A stretch of 64,000 nt of DNA from Pseudonocardia humida (GCF_023898865.1 NZ_JAGSOV010000045.1:23852-87851); one strand, 5' to 3'. Positions 49,860 through 59,159 are shown, counted from the stretch's first letter. Notes: a model not told the origin generated them from the letters alone. A program made the numbers and translations.

Positions 49860-50974
49860 CGGCAGCACCGATCCCCGCACCGACCGCAGCGTCCGTCGCG
49901 GCACCGGCCGCGCAGGCGCTGCGCCCGCACGCCGAGCACCAGTACGCCGACGAGCTGGCCGCGCTGGCCGCCGCGGACGACCGCCCCCGCCCGCCGGGCT
50001 GGCGGCTCTCGCCGCAGGCCGTCGTCACCTACCTCCTCGGCGACGGTGAGCGGATCAGCCCCAAGTACGTCGGGCCGCGCCGGCTGGTCGAGGTCGCGGT
50101 GGCCACCCTGGCCACCGACCGCGCCCTGCTGCTGCTCGGCGTGCCCGGGACCGCCAAGACCTGGGTCTCCGAGCACCTTGCCGCCGCGATTTCGGGCGAC
50201 TCGACGCTGCTGGTCCAGGGCACGGCCGGGACCCCGGAGGAGGCCATCCGCTACGGCTGGAACTACGCCCGCCTGCTGGCCGAGGGCCCCACGGTGGACG
50301 CGCTGGTGGCCGGCCCGGTCATGGTGGCGATGCGCACCGGCGCCATCGCCCGCGTCGAGGAGCTCACCCGCGTCCCGTCGGACGTGCAGGACGCCCTGAT
50401 CACCATCCTGTCGGAGAAGACGCTGCCGGTCCCCGAGCTGGGCACCGAGGTCCAGGCCACCCGCGGGTTCAACGTCATCGCCACCGCCAACGACCGCGAC
50501 CGCGGCGTCAACGAGCTGTCCAGCGCGCTGCGGCGGCGGTTCAACACGGTCGTGCTGCCGGTGCCGTCCTCGGTCGAGGAGGAGGTCGGGATCGTCACCC
50601 GGCGGGTCGGCGAGCTGGGCCGGGCGCTGGAGCTGCCGGAGGTGCCCACCGCGGTCGAGGAGATCCGCCGCGTCGTGACGGTGTTCCGCGAGCTGCGCGG
50701 CGGCCTGACCGCCGACGGCCGCACCACGCTGAAGACGCCGACCGGCAGCCTGTCCACCGCCGAGGCCATCTCGGTGATCACCAACGGGATGGCGCTGGCC
50801 GGGCACTTCGGCGACGGCGTGCTGCGCGCGGCCGACGTGGCCGCGGGCATCGTCGGCGCCGTGGTCAAGGACCCGGTCTCCGACGCCGCGGTCTGGCGCG
50901 AGTACCTGGAGACGGTGGTCCGCGAGCGCGACGGCTGGCGCGACTTCTACCGCGCCGCCCGCGCCGCCCTGTGA
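49856..50974 (+). CDS. MoxR-type AAA+ ATPase
   Basis: The 372-residue AAA+ protein has Walker A GVPGTAKTW (residues 95-103), a Walker B/sensor region VEELTRVPSDVQDALITILS and sensor 1 FNVIATANDRDRGVNELS with the arginine finger in ALRRRFNT. MoxR ATPases are chaperones that load metals or assemble complexes together with VWA proteins. TTG 49856 overlaps the SWIM gene stop and follows GAGGAG. The partner VWA gene is two genes downstream. Confidence 0.9.
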   Translation: MTAAPIPAPTAASVAAPAAQALRPHAEHQYADELAALAAADDRPRPPGWRLSPQAVVTYLLGDGERISPKYVGPRRLVEVAVATLATDRALLLLGVPGTAKTWVSEHLAAAISGDSTLLVQGTAGTPEEAIRYGWNYARLLAEGPTVDALVAGPVMVAMRTGAIARVEELTRVPSDVQDALITILSEKTLPVPELGTEVQATRGFNVIATANDRDRGVNELSSALRRRFNTVVLPVPSSVEEEVGIVTRRVGELGRALELPEVPTAVEEIRRVVTVFRELRGGLTADGRTTLKTPTGSLSTAEAISVITNGMALAGHFGDGVLRAADVAAGIVGAVVKDPVSDAAVWREYLETVVRERDGWRDFYRAARAAL

Positions 50975-53199
50975 CCAGCGCGGTCGTCGGCGCCGACGTC
51001 GTGGAGCGCTGCTACGGCATCCGCCACCACGGGCCGGGGTCGGCGCGCGCCACCGTCCGCGCGCTCGACGAGCAGCAGCCCGACATCGTGCTGGTCGAGG
51101 GCCCGCCGGAGGCCGACGAGCTGGTGCGCTGGGCCGCCGACGAAGCGCTGCAGCCGCCCGTCGCGCTGCTGGGCTACGCCACCGACGACCCGCGCCGCGC
51201 GGCGTACTGGCCGTTCGCGGTGTTCTCCCCGGAGTGGCAGGCGATCCGCTGGGCGGTGGCCCGCGGGGTGCCGGTGCGGTTCATCGACCTGCCCTACGCG
51301 CTGCAGGTCGGCCCGTCGCCCGAGCCCGGGGCCGACGCCGACGAGCCCGCTCCGCGGGTGCGCCCGGTCGACCCGATCGGCGAGCTGGCCGCGGCGGCCG
51401 GCTACGACGACTCCGAGCGCTGGTGGGAGGACGTCGTCGAGCACCGGGAGCTGCCGGCGTTCGAGGCGATCGCCGAGGCGATGGCCGCGATCCGGGCCTC
51501 GGCCCCGGAGGACCCGCGCGACCTGCTCCGCGAGGCGCACATGCGCACGGTGCTGCGCCAGGTCCGGCGCACCCACCGCAGCATCGCGATCGTCTGCGGG
51601 GCGTGGCACGTCCCCGCGCTCACCGCCAAGGTCCCGGCCACCCACGACGCCGCCCTGCTCAAGGGCCGCCGCAAGGGCAAGGTCACGTTCACCTGGGTGC
51701 CGTGGACCTACGGGCGGCTGGCGTCCTGGCGCGGCTACGGCGCCGGGGTCTCCTCCCCCGGCTGGTACCACCACCTGTTCACGGCGGGCGGCGGCACCGG
51801 CGGCGACGTCGTGGCCCGGTGGCTGGTCGACGCGGCGGGCGTGCTGCGCGAGGAGGGCGTGCCCACCTCGTCCGCGCACGTCATCGAGGCGGTGCGGCTG
51901 GCGGAGGCGCTGGCCGCGCTGCGCGGGCGGCCGCTGGCCGGGCTGAGCGAGCTGACCGAGGCGAGCCTGTCGGTGCTCTGCGAGGGCGACGAGCTGCGGC
52001 TGCGGCTGATCGACCGCAGGCTGGTGGTCGGCGAGCGGCTGGGCGCCGTGCCCGACGACATGCCGACGACGCCGCTGGCCCGCGACCTGGCCGCCCAGCA
52101 GCGCAGCCTGCGGCTCAAGCCCGAGGCGCTGGAGCGCGAGCTCGACCTCGACCTGCGCCGCCCGATCGACCTGGGCCGCAGCCGGCTGCTGCACCGGCTG
52201 CGGCTGCTCGGCGTGCCGTGGGGCGAACCCGCCGAGGGCAGGCGCAACACCGGCACCTTCCGCGAGACCTGGGCGCTGTGCTGGCAGCCGGAGTTCGCGG
52301 TGGCGCTCATCGACGCCGGCGCGCACGGCACCACGGTCGTCGCGGCGGCGTCGGCGCAGGTCGTCGGGCGGGCCCGCGAGGCCACCGTCCTGGCCGAGGT
52401 CACCGCGCTGGTCGAGGCGTGCCTGGTGGCCGACCTGGCCGACGCCTTCGGCCCGGTGCTGCGCGCGCTGGACACCCGCGCGGCCCTGGACACCGACGTG
52501 GCCCACCTGCTGGCCGCGGTCCCGGCGCTGGCCCGGACCCTGCGCTACGGCGACGTCCGCGGCACCGACGTCGGCGCGCTGCGCTCGGTCACCACCGGTC
52601 TGCTCGGGCGCGCCTGCGCGGGGCTGCCCGCCGCCGTCGTGGCGCTGTCCGACGAGGCCGCCGCAGAGCTGCGCACGCACGTCGACGGCGCGCACGGCGC
52701 GGTCGGCCTGCTCGACGACGCCGACCTGCGCGAGCGCTGGCTCGACACGCTGGCCGGGCTGGTGGAGCGCGACGACCTGCACGGCCTGCTGGCCGGCAGG
52801 CTCACCCGCCTCCTGCACGACGCCCAGCGCCTCGACCGCGCCGAGACCGGGCTGCGGATGGCGCGGGCGCTGTCGGTCGGCGTGGCGCCCGCGGCCGGGG
52901 CGGCGTGGGTGGAGGGGTTCCTGGCCGGCGGCGGGCTGCTGCTGGTGCACGACCCGGAGCTGCTCTCGCTGGTCGACGGCTGGCTGGCCGGTCTGGGCGC
53001 GGAGGCGTTCACCGAGGCCATGCCGCTGCTGCGGCGCACGTTCGGCACCTTCGCCGAGCCGGAGCGCCGCGCCATCGGCGAGCGGGTGCGCGGGGGCGGC
53101 GCCGCGCCCGCCACCACCGAGGACGGCGTCGACCACGAGCTGGCCGAGCGCGCGCTGCCGGCGTTGAGCGCCCTGCTGGGCCGGGAGGTGACGGCATGA
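50971..53199 (+). CDS. DUF5682-family protein
   Basis: The 742-residue protein matches my recollection of the DUF5682 family, which is found almost only beside MoxR and VWA genes. Features are ERCYGIRHHGPGSARATVRA near the N terminus, VEGPPEADELVRW, RSIAIVCGAWHVPAL and a long helical remainder. The early HHGPGSA and CGAWHVPAL recall TraB/ChaN-like catalytic patterns, but that is speculative. GTG 50971 overlaps the MoxR stop (GTGA) and the stop overlaps the VWA start (ATGA). Confidence 0.75.
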   Translation: MTSAVVGADVVERCYGIRHHGPGSARATVRALDEQQPDIVLVEGPPEADELVRWAADEALQPPVALLGYATDDPRRAAYWPFAVFSPEWQAIRWAVARGVPVRFIDLPYALQVGPSPEPGADADEPAPRVRPVDPIGELAAAAGYDDSERWWEDVVEHRELPAFEAIAEAMAAIRASAPEDPRDLLREAHMRTVLRQVRRTHRSIAIVCGAWHVPALTAKVPATHDAALLKGRRKGKVTFTWVPWTYGRLASWRGYGAGVSSPGWYHHLFTAGGGTGGDVVARWLVDAAGVLREEGVPTSSAHVIEAVRLAEALAALRGRPLAGLSELTEASLSVLCEGDELRLRLIDRRLVVGERLGAVPDDMPTTPLARDLAAQQRSLRLKPEALERELDLDLRRPIDLGRSRLLHRLRLLGVPWGEPAEGRRNTGTFRETWALCWQPEFAVALIDAGAHGTTVVAAASAQVVGRAREATVLAEVTALVEACLVADLADAFGPVLRALDTRAALDTDVAHLLAAVPALARTLRYGDVRGTDVGALRSVTTGLLGRACAGLPAAVVALSDEAAAELRTHVDGAHGAVGLLDDADLRERWLDTLAGLVERDDLHGLLAGRLTRLLHDAQRLDRAETGLRMARALSVGVAPAAGAAWVEGFLAGGGLLLVHDPELLSLVDGWLAGLGAEAFTEAMPLLRRTFGTFAEPERRAIGERVRGGGAAPATTEDGVDHELAERALPALSALLGREVTA

Positions 53200-54380
53200 C
53201 CGACACGGGCAGCACGGGCGGCACCGAGGACGCGGAGCGGATGCGCCGCTGGCGGATGGTGCTCGGCGCGGCCGCCGACCCGTCGCTGGGCACGCCGAGC
53301 GGCGCCGACGCGGCGATGGACTCGGCCCTGGGCGCGCTCTACGACGGCCCCCCGGGTGGTGAGGCGGGCGAGCGCGGGCGCGGGCGCTCCGGCGGCCTGG
53401 GCGCCTCGGCGCCGCGGGTCGCCCGCTGGCTCGGCGACATCCGCGAGTACTTCCCCAGCACGGTCGTGCAGGTCATGCAGGCCGACGCGATCGAGCGGCT
53501 CGACCTCAAGGCCCTGCTGCTGGAGCCGGAGATGCTCGCCGCCGTCGAGCCCGACGTGCACCTCGTGGGCACGCTGCTCTCGCTGAACCGGGTGCTGCCC
53601 GAGCGCAGCCGGGAGATGGCCCGCCGGGTCGTCGCCCGCGTCGTCGCCGAGCTGGAGGCGCGCATCACGCAGAAGACGCGGGCCGCGGTGACCGGCGCGC
53701 TCAACCGGGCCAGCCGGATCGCCCGGCCCCGCCGCCACGCCGACATCGACTGGGACCGCACCATCCGCGCCAACCTCAAGCACTACCAGCGCGAGCACCG
53801 CACGGTGGTGCCCGAGCGGCTGGTCGGCTACGGCAGGCGCACCACCGCCGTGCAGCGCGACGTCGTGCTCTGCGTCGACCAGTCCGGCTCGATGGCCGCC
53901 TCGGTCGTGCACTCCGGGGTGTTCGGCGCGGTGCTGGCCTCGATGCGCTCGCTGCGGACGTCGCTGGTCGTGTTCGACACCGCCGTGGTCGACCTGACCG
54001 AGCAGCTCAGCGACCCGGTGGAGGTGCTGTTCGGCACCCAGCTCGGCGGCGGCACCGACATCAACCGGGCCGTCGGCTACTCCCAGGCCCTGATCACCCG
54101 CCCGCGCGACACGATCTTCGTGCTGGTCAGCGACCTGTTCGAGGGCGGTGTCCGGGACGAGATGCTGCGCCGGGTGGCGGCGATGGTCGGGGCCGGGGTG
54201 CAGGTGGTGGTGCTGCTGGCGCTGTCCGACGAGGGCGCCCCCGCCTACGACCACGACAACGCCGCCGCGCTGGCGGCGCTGGGCGTGCCCGCGTTCGCCT
54301 GCACCCCCGACGCGTTCCCCGAGCTGATGGCCGCGGCCATCGAGCGCCGCGACCTGCGGGGGTTCGCGGAGCGGTCCTAG
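53196..54380 (+). CDS. VWA-domain protein, MoxR partner
   Basis: The 394-residue protein ends in a von Willebrand A domain with the MIDAS motif DQSGSMAAS (Asp228) and the later GGTDINRAV and FVLVSDLFEGG that complete the metal site. The N-terminal half is helical and basic and may bind the SWIM or DUF5682 partner. VWA proteins of this type work with MoxR ATPases as adaptors. ATG 53196 overlaps the DUF5682 stop. A long hairpin terminator follows. Confidence 0.88.
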   Translation: MTDTGSTGGTEDAERMRRWRMVLGAAADPSLGTPSGADAAMDSALGALYDGPPGGEAGERGRGRSGGLGASAPRVARWLGDIREYFPSTVVQVMQADAIERLDLKALLLEPEMLAAVEPDVHLVGTLLSLNRVLPERSREMARRVVARVVAELEARITQKTRAAVTGALNRASRIARPRRHADIDWDRTIRANLKHYQREHRTVVPERLVGYGRRTTAVQRDVVLCVDQSGSMAASVVHSGVFGAVLASMRSLRTSLVVFDTAVVDLTEQLSDPVEVLFGTQLGGGTDINRAVGYSQALITRPRDTIFVLVSDLFEGGVRDEMLRRVAAMVGAGVQVVVLLALSDEGAPAYDHDNAAALAALGVPAFACTPDAFPELMAAAIERRDLRGFAERS

Positions 54381-54424
54381 GTAGTCCAGGGCCTCCGCGG
54401 TGTCCGGTTCGCCCGGTCCTGTGC

Positions 54425-54484
54425 CGCGACATGAACCTGATGGGGCTCGGGTGCGCAGCTAAGCCCCATCAGGTTCATGTCGCG
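54425..54484. terminator. Long perfect hairpin between convergent genes
   Basis: Arms 54425-54447 and 54462-54484 (23 nt, beginning CGCGACATGAACCTG) are perfectly complementary with a 14-nt loop. It lies between the VWA gene and the convergent LuxR gene and can serve both. The arm sequence differs from the hairpins at 16213 and 27461. Confidence 0.75.
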
Positions 54485-54505
54485 CGAAGTCGCTCACGCC
54501 GAGCC

Positions 54506-55321
54506 TCAGACCCCCACCGGCGACCTACCCGCCGGGATCAGCCCCTCGTGCTGGGCGCGGACGACGGCGGAGAGCCGGTCGGTGACCCGCAGCTTCGCGT
54601 AGACGTGCTCCAGGTGCTTGTGCACCGTCCGCTCCCCGATGAAGAGCCTGCGGGCGATCGCGGCCGCGGTGAGGCCGTCGGCCAGCAGGGCGAGCACCGA
54701 CAGCTCGCGCGGCGTCATCCGGGACGCCGCCGCGGCCGCCGGCTCCGGGGTGCGCCCGGCCAGCTCCCGGACCTGCCGGTCCAGCCCGCAGAGCAGCCTG
54801 CCGAGCGAGCGGGCCACGTCCATCTCGCGCTCGGAGAAGGGCCGGTCGCGGCCGATGATGAACGCGCGCATGCCCGTCGGGTCGCTCAGCAGCGGCAGCG
54901 CGAGCTGGTCGGCGCAGCCCCACCCGCCGGCCATCGCGTACCACGCGGTCAGCAGCCTGCGGTCGACGTGCTCGTCGGGCACCTCGGCCACCTGCGCGAT
55001 CCGCGGCCTGCCGGTGGCCCGGTAGTGCACCAGGATCGGGTGGAAGCGGGCGGCGTGGCGCCTGCCCCACTCCATCACCTCCGCGCGGTGCCCGTCGAGC
55101 CGCTCGGTCAACGGGTAGATCTCGCCGGTCACCGCGCCGTCGGGCGCGGCGGCGCTGAAGGCGCACGCCCGCCCGTCGAAGGTCCGGCTCAGCTGCATGG
55201 CCAGCCGGGGCACCGGCAGCTCGCCGAGCGGCTCCGCCATGACGTCCGCGACCAGCTCCAACCACTCGGCCTCGAGCCGGGTGCGCCCCCACGCGCCCGT
55301 GGTGCCCGGCCCGTTCCCCAT
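54506..55321 (-). CDS. LuxR-type regulator with sensor domain
   Basis: The 271-residue protein has a GAF-like N-terminal domain (about 40-180; LLTAWYAMAGGWGCADQLAL) and a C-terminal LuxR HTH: MTPRELSVLALLADGLTAAA, then IARRLFIGERTVHKHLEHVY and AKLRVTDRLSAVV. ATG 55321 is chosen; GTG 55330 is nearby and neither has a clear ribosome site. It is beside, but not clearly part of, the catabolic cluster, which has its own IclR regulator. Signal unknown. Confidence 0.85.
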   Translation of the reverse strand: MGNGPGTTGAWGRTRLEAEWLELVADVMAEPLGELPVPRLAMQLSRTFDGRACAFSAAAPDGAVTGEIYPLTERLDGHRAEVMEWGRRHAARFHPILVHYRATGRPRIAQVAEVPDEHVDRRLLTAWYAMAGGWGCADQLALPLLSDPTGMRAFIIGRDRPFSEREMDVARSLGRLLCGLDRQVRELAGRTPEPAAAAASRMTPRELSVLALLADGLTAAAIARRLFIGERTVHKHLEHVYAKLRVTDRLSAVVRAQHEGLIPAGRSPVGV

Positions 55322-55431
55322 CGAGGTCACAGCGACAGGAGCCACCGGAGCCGACCCCGATACCCGCAACCCCCGGGGTAACCCGTTCGACGCAGCCGCG
55401 TGACCCGGATGCGCAACCGGCGCGGGCTACC

Positions 55432-56880
55432 TCAGGTGAGCGCCTCGCCGTGGGAGGTGGAGCTGCGGTAGTCGCTGTAGGTGTAGGGGTTGTCGACGAG
55501 CGCGGCCTCCGGCACGTCCGGGTTCATGCCCTGCTGCCAGGCCTGCTCGCCCAGCGTGGAGCGCAGGTGCTCGACGGTCGCCTCGACCTTCGCCCGCACC
55601 GCCGCCAGGTCCACCCCGACCAGCTGGTGGTCGCGCTTCACGATCCGCCCGTCGACCAGCACCGTGTGCACGTCGCCGCGCTGGGCCTGGAAGGCCACGT
55701 GGCCGTAGGGGTTGAGCAGCGGGAACGACACCGGGGAGGCGTCGTTCTTGATCAGCACCAGGTCGGCCTTCTTGCCGACCTCGATGCTGCCCAGGTCGGA
55801 GTCGCGCCCGATCGCCTTGGCCCCGCCGCGGGTGGCCCACTCCACGACGTGCGCGGCCCGCAGGCTGCTGTGGGTGACCGTGTCGCCCTTGGCGTGGGCC
55901 TGCATGTGCTCGCGGGAGCGGTCGGCGCCCAGGGTGGTGCGCATGGCGCTGAACAGGTCGCCGCTCCACCACACGCTGGTGTCCATCGACAACGACACCG
56001 GGATGCCGTGCGCGCGGATCGCCCACGTGGGCGGGTAGCCCTGCCCGGCGCTCTGCTCGCTCTCGGTCGCCACCGAGATCGAACCGCCGGTGGCGGCGAT
56101 GCGGTGGTAGGAGTCGGTGCTCAGGGTGGCCGCGTGCACGTAGACCGTCTCGGGTGTCATGAACCCGTTGTCGTGCATGAGCCGGATGCCGTCGTCGTTG
56201 GTCGCGCCCCAGACACCGGCGTGCGTGGTGACCGGGACGCCGAGCTCGCGGGCGGCCTCGAAGGCGCCCTTCTCCGGGAAGGCGGGGTCGCCGGTGACGT
56301 CGAAGGCCAGCTGGAACCCGAGCATGTCGTCGCCGGTGATCCGCCGGTCGACGAAGTCGCGGAACTCCGGCGAGGCCGACCACACCGCGGGCGGCTGCTG
56401 GATGTTGCCGTAGGCGAGCACGAAGCGGCCGGGCACGGCCTGCAGCGCGTCCACGGCGGCGTCGGCGTGGTCGACGGTCTGCAGGCCGTGCGACCAGTCG
56501 ACGCAGGTCGTGACGCCGGCGTCGATCGCCTCGACGGCGGCCAGCAGGTTTCCGGCGTGCACGTCCTCCGGCCGGAAGTGCTTGCCGGACTCGAGGTAGT
56601 ACCAGACGAAGTACTGGGTGAGCGTCCAGTCGGCGCCGTAGCCGCGCATCGCGGTCTGCCACATGTGCCGGTGGGTGTCGATCATGCCCGGCATCACGAT
56701 GCCGCCGGTCGCGTCGATCTCGACGGTGCCCTCGGGCACCTCCAGCGCCGGGCCGACCGCGGAGATGCGGTCGTCCACCACGAGCACGTCGGCGCCGCGG
56801 AGGATCTGTCCCGCGTCGTCGACGACGAGCACCGTGCCGCCGCGCAGGACGACCGGGGGTCGGGATCGGTGATCGGTCAT
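55432..56880 (-). CDS. Amidohydrolase-family enzyme
   Basis: The 482-residue protein is a metal-dependent hydrolase: IDTHRHMWQTAMRG (HxH metal pair), VTTHAGVWG (third His), VYVHAATLSTDS and SMDTSVWWSGD (catalytic Asp region), with C-terminal IEVGKKADLVLI. It belongs with the cytosine/guanine deaminase and atrazine hydrolase-like group acting on C-N or C-Cl bonds of ring compounds. ATG 56880 follows AAGGAG; upstream ATG 57036 would span both operators. It is divergent from the IclR gene with two operators between, so it is part of that regulon. Confidence 0.87.
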   Translation of the reverse strand: MTDHRSRPPVVLRGGTVLVVDDAGQILRGADVLVVDDRISAVGPALEVPEGTVEIDATGGIVMPGMIDTHRHMWQTAMRGYGADWTLTQYFVWYYLESGKHFRPEDVHAGNLLAAVEAIDAGVTTCVDWSHGLQTVDHADAAVDALQAVPGRFVLAYGNIQQPPAVWSASPEFRDFVDRRITGDDMLGFQLAFDVTGDPAFPEKGAFEAARELGVPVTTHAGVWGATNDDGIRLMHDNGFMTPETVYVHAATLSTDSYHRIAATGGSISVATESEQSAGQGYPPTWAIRAHGIPVSLSMDTSVWWSGDLFSAMRTTLGADRSREHMQAHAKGDTVTHSSLRAAHVVEWATRGGAKAIGRDSDLGSIEVGKKADLVLIKNDASPVSFPLLNPYGHVAFQAQRGDVHTVLVDGRIVKRDHQLVGVDLAAVRAKVEATVEHLRSTLGEQAWQQGMNPDVPEAALVDNPYTYSDYRSSTSHGEALT

Positions 56881-56908
56881 CGCGTCCGCTCCTTCGCGAC
56901 ACACGTCA

Positions 56909-56932
56909 TGCAGCGGACTTGTGTCCGCTGCA
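56909..56932. promoter_or_regulatory. IclR operator candidate 1
   Basis: TGCAGCGGAC-TTGT-GTCCGCTGCA, perfect 10-bp arms, 29 bp before the amidohydrolase start. GTCCGCTGCACGG starting at 56923 is repeated at site 2. Confidence 0.7.
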
Positions 56933-57022
56933 CGGTCAGCCGGGGTCGCGGCCACTCTCCACCCGGATTGTTGACCTGTCAATGCACGAGTCGGGGGCCA
57001 TCGAGGACCGATCTCACGCGGT

Positions 57023-57043
57023 TCTGTCCGCTGCACGGACAGA
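57023..57043. promoter_or_regulatory. IclR operator candidate 2
   Basis: TCTGTCCG-CTGCA-CGGACAGA, perfect 8-bp arms, 38 bp before the IclR start. It shares the GTCCGCTGCACGG word with site 1. Confidence 0.7.
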
Positions 57044-57081
57044 GCGGTTACCCTGCGACTCCGGCGGAAGGTGGTGGTGGG

Positions 57082-57891
57082 ATGCCGCGGTCAGGGACCG
57101 GACCCGACTTCATCGAGGCGCTGGCGCGCGGGCTGGACGTGATCACCGCGTTCGCCGCCAACCGGCCGAGCATGTCGCTGACCGAGGTGGCCACGGCGGC
57201 GGGGCTGGCCCGGCCCACCGCCCGGCGGATCCTGCTCACCCTGCAGGAGCTGGGCTACGTGCGCGCCGACGGCAGCGGCTTCGTGCTCACCCCCCGGGTG
57301 CTGGAGCTCGGCGTGGCCTACGTCCGGTCGATGGGCCTGTGGGACGTGGCGCGCCCGCACATGGTGCGGCTGTCGGAGCGAACGAACGAGTCGTGCTCGG
57401 TCGCCCAGCTCGACGGCCCGGACATCGTCTACGTGGCGCGGGTCGCGGTGCCCAAGATCGTAGCGCTGGCCGTGCAGATCGGCACCCGCTTCCCCGCGCT
57501 GCAGACGTCGCTGGGCAAGGTGCTGCTCGCCGCGCTGACCCCGGAGCAGGTCGACGCCGTGCTCGCCGAGCCCACCCGGTCGGGCCTGGTCCCGCGCTGG
57601 AAGCCGGAGCGGGCCGAGCGCGACGCCGAGCTGCGCGAGGTGCGCGCCCGCGGCTGGGCGCTCACCGACGAGCAGCTCACCCTGGGCATCCGATCGGTGG
57701 CCGCGCCGCTGCGCGACGGCAGCGGCCGGGTGATCGCCGCGGTGAACGTCAACACGCACGCCGCCGAGACCTCCGTCGAGCACCTGCTCGACCACCACCT
57801 GCCGCTGCTCCTGCACGCCGCGGGTGAGATCAGCGCCGATTTCGCCCGCCTCGAGACCGTTCCGCACGTCACCCGGACCACCGCGTCCTGA
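57082..57891 (+). CDS. IclR-family transcriptional regulator
   Basis: The 269-residue protein has the IclR winged helix (DFIEALARGLDVITAFAANR, then LTEVATAAGLARPTARRILL) and an effector domain with FPALQTSLGKVLLAALTPEQ and SVAAPLRDGSGRVIAAVNVN. The final part ETSVEHLLDHHLPLL is typical of the PcaR/PobR branch, which controls aromatic catabolism. ATG 57082 follows a purine-rich stretch. Three related palindromes (two here, one before the CoA-transferase) fit a single regulon of amidohydrolase, iclR and the genes to 62878. Confidence 0.92.
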   Translation: MPRSGTGPDFIEALARGLDVITAFAANRPSMSLTEVATAAGLARPTARRILLTLQELGYVRADGSGFVLTPRVLELGVAYVRSMGLWDVARPHMVRLSERTNESCSVAQLDGPDIVYVARVAVPKIVALAVQIGTRFPALQTSLGKVLLAALTPEQVDAVLAEPTRSGLVPRWKPERAERDAELREVRARGWALTDEQLTLGIRSVAAPLRDGSGRVIAAVNVNTHAAETSVEHLLDHHLPLLLHAAGEISADFARLETVPHVTRTTAS

Positions 57892-57930
57892 GCGTTGACG
57901 GGGGACCGCCCGGGTGCGCAGAATCCACTA

Positions 57931-57946
57931 GCGGACAGATGTCCGC
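57931..57946. promoter_or_regulatory. IclR operator candidate 3
   Basis: GCGGACA-GA-TGTCCGC is a perfect palindrome 22 bp before the CoA-transferase start; the half-site GCGGAC is shared with sites 1 and 2. Confidence 0.7.
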
Positions 57947-57968
57947 ACAACGGACGAGGAGGCGGTCG

Positions 57969-59159
57969 ATGACCGACGTGGCTGGGGCGATCGCCGGGTC
58001 GAGCCCGTCGGGACCGCTGTCGGGCCTGCTGGTGGCCGACTTCTCGCGGGTACTGGCCGGACCGTACGCGACCATGCTGCTCGCCGACATGGGCGCGCGG
58101 GTGATCAAGGTGGAGGGTCCGCCGACCGGCGACGACACCCGCACCTGGACCCCGCCCGCCCGGGACGGCATCTCCACGTACTACCTGGGCATCAACCGCG
58201 GCAAGCGGTCGATCGTGCTCGACCTCCGCGACGAGACCGACATCGGGCTGGCCCGCGAGCTGGCCGGCCGGGCCGACGTGGTCATCGAGAACCTCAAGCC
58301 GGGCGGGATGGCCAAGTTCGGCCTGGACTACGCCTCGGTCCGGGAGACCAACCCGGGCGTCGTCTACGCCTCGATCAGTGGGTTCGGCTCCGGCGCCGGG
58401 GCCAAGGTGCCCGGCTACGACCTGATGGTGCAGGCCATCTCCGGGCTGATGAGCCTGACCGGCGACCCGGACGGCCCGCCGTACCGGGCCGGCATCTCGG
58501 TGTTCGACGTGATGGCAGGCAACCACGCGGTCATCGGCATCCTGGCCGCGCTGCGCCACCGGGAGGCCACCGGCGCCGGCCAGCAGATCGAGATCAACCT
58601 GCTGTCCTCCGCACTGTCCGGGCTGGTCAACCACAGCTCGGCGTGGGCCGCGGCGGGCGTGGTGCCCTACCGGATGGGCAACGCCCACCCCAGCGTCTTC
58701 CCCTACGAGCCGATGCCGACCGCGGACAACGACATCATCATCGCCGCGGCCAACGACCGGCAGTTCCGCAAGCTGTGCCAGGTGCTGGGCATCCCCGAGG
58801 TCGCCGACGACCCGCGGTTCGTGCGCAACGCCGACCGCACCGCCAACCGCGACGAGCTGCGCCCCATCCTGAACGAGCAGCTGGTCAAGCGCGGTGCGGT
58901 CGAGTGGTTCGAGCTGCTGGTCGACGCCGGCGTGCCCAGCGGCCCGATCAACACCATCGACGGCGGGTTCGCGATGGCCGAGCGCTTCGACCTCGACCCG
59001 GTGGTCGAGGTCGGTGAGGGCGACCGGGCCATGCCGACCACCCGCAACCCGATCCGGTTCTCCGCGACCCCGGTCAGCTACGAGCTGCCCCCGCCCCAGC
59101 TCGACGAGCACGGCGCCGAGCTGCGCAAGTGGCTGGGCGCTCCCCGGGACCAGGCATGA
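57969..59159 (+). CDS. Class III CoA-transferase (CaiB/BaiF)
   Basis: The 396-residue protein has the family start LLVADFSRVLAGPYATMLLA, the CoA-binding GINRGKRSIVLDLR and the catalytic Asp region VPGYDLMVQAISG. These enzymes move CoA between acids through aspartyl-CoA. ATG 57969 follows GAGGAGG. The stop overlaps the lyase start (ATGA). With the next gene it suggests activation and then cleavage of a hydroxy-acid, in citryl- or citramalyl-CoA style. Confidence 0.92.
   Translation: MTDVAGAIAGSSPSGPLSGLLVADFSRVLAGPYATMLLADMGARVIKVEGPPTGDDTRTWTPPARDGISTYYLGINRGKRSIVLDLRDETDIGLARELAGRADVVIENLKPGGMAKFGLDYASVRETNPGVVYASISGFGSGAGAKVPGYDLMVQAISGLMSLTGDPDGPPYRAGISVFDVMAGNHAVIGILAALRHREATGAGQQIEINLLSSALSGLVNHSSAWAAAGVVPYRMGNAHPSVFPYEPMPTADNDIIIAAANDRQFRKLCQVLGIPEVADDPRFVRNADRTANRDELRPILNEQLVKRGAVEWFELLVDAGVPSGPINTIDGGFAMAERFDLDPVVEVGEGDRAMPTTRNPIRFSATPVSYELPPPQLDEHGAELRKWLGAPRDQA

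Noticed and set aside
48803..50806. A 667-codon minus-strand frame across the SWIM and MoxR genes
   Set aside because: Antisense to genes with intact zinc-finger and AAA+ motifs.
55450..57891. Extending the IclR protein upstream to 55450
   Set aside because: The extra residues are antisense to the amidohydrolase and would cross both operators; the family starts near 57082.
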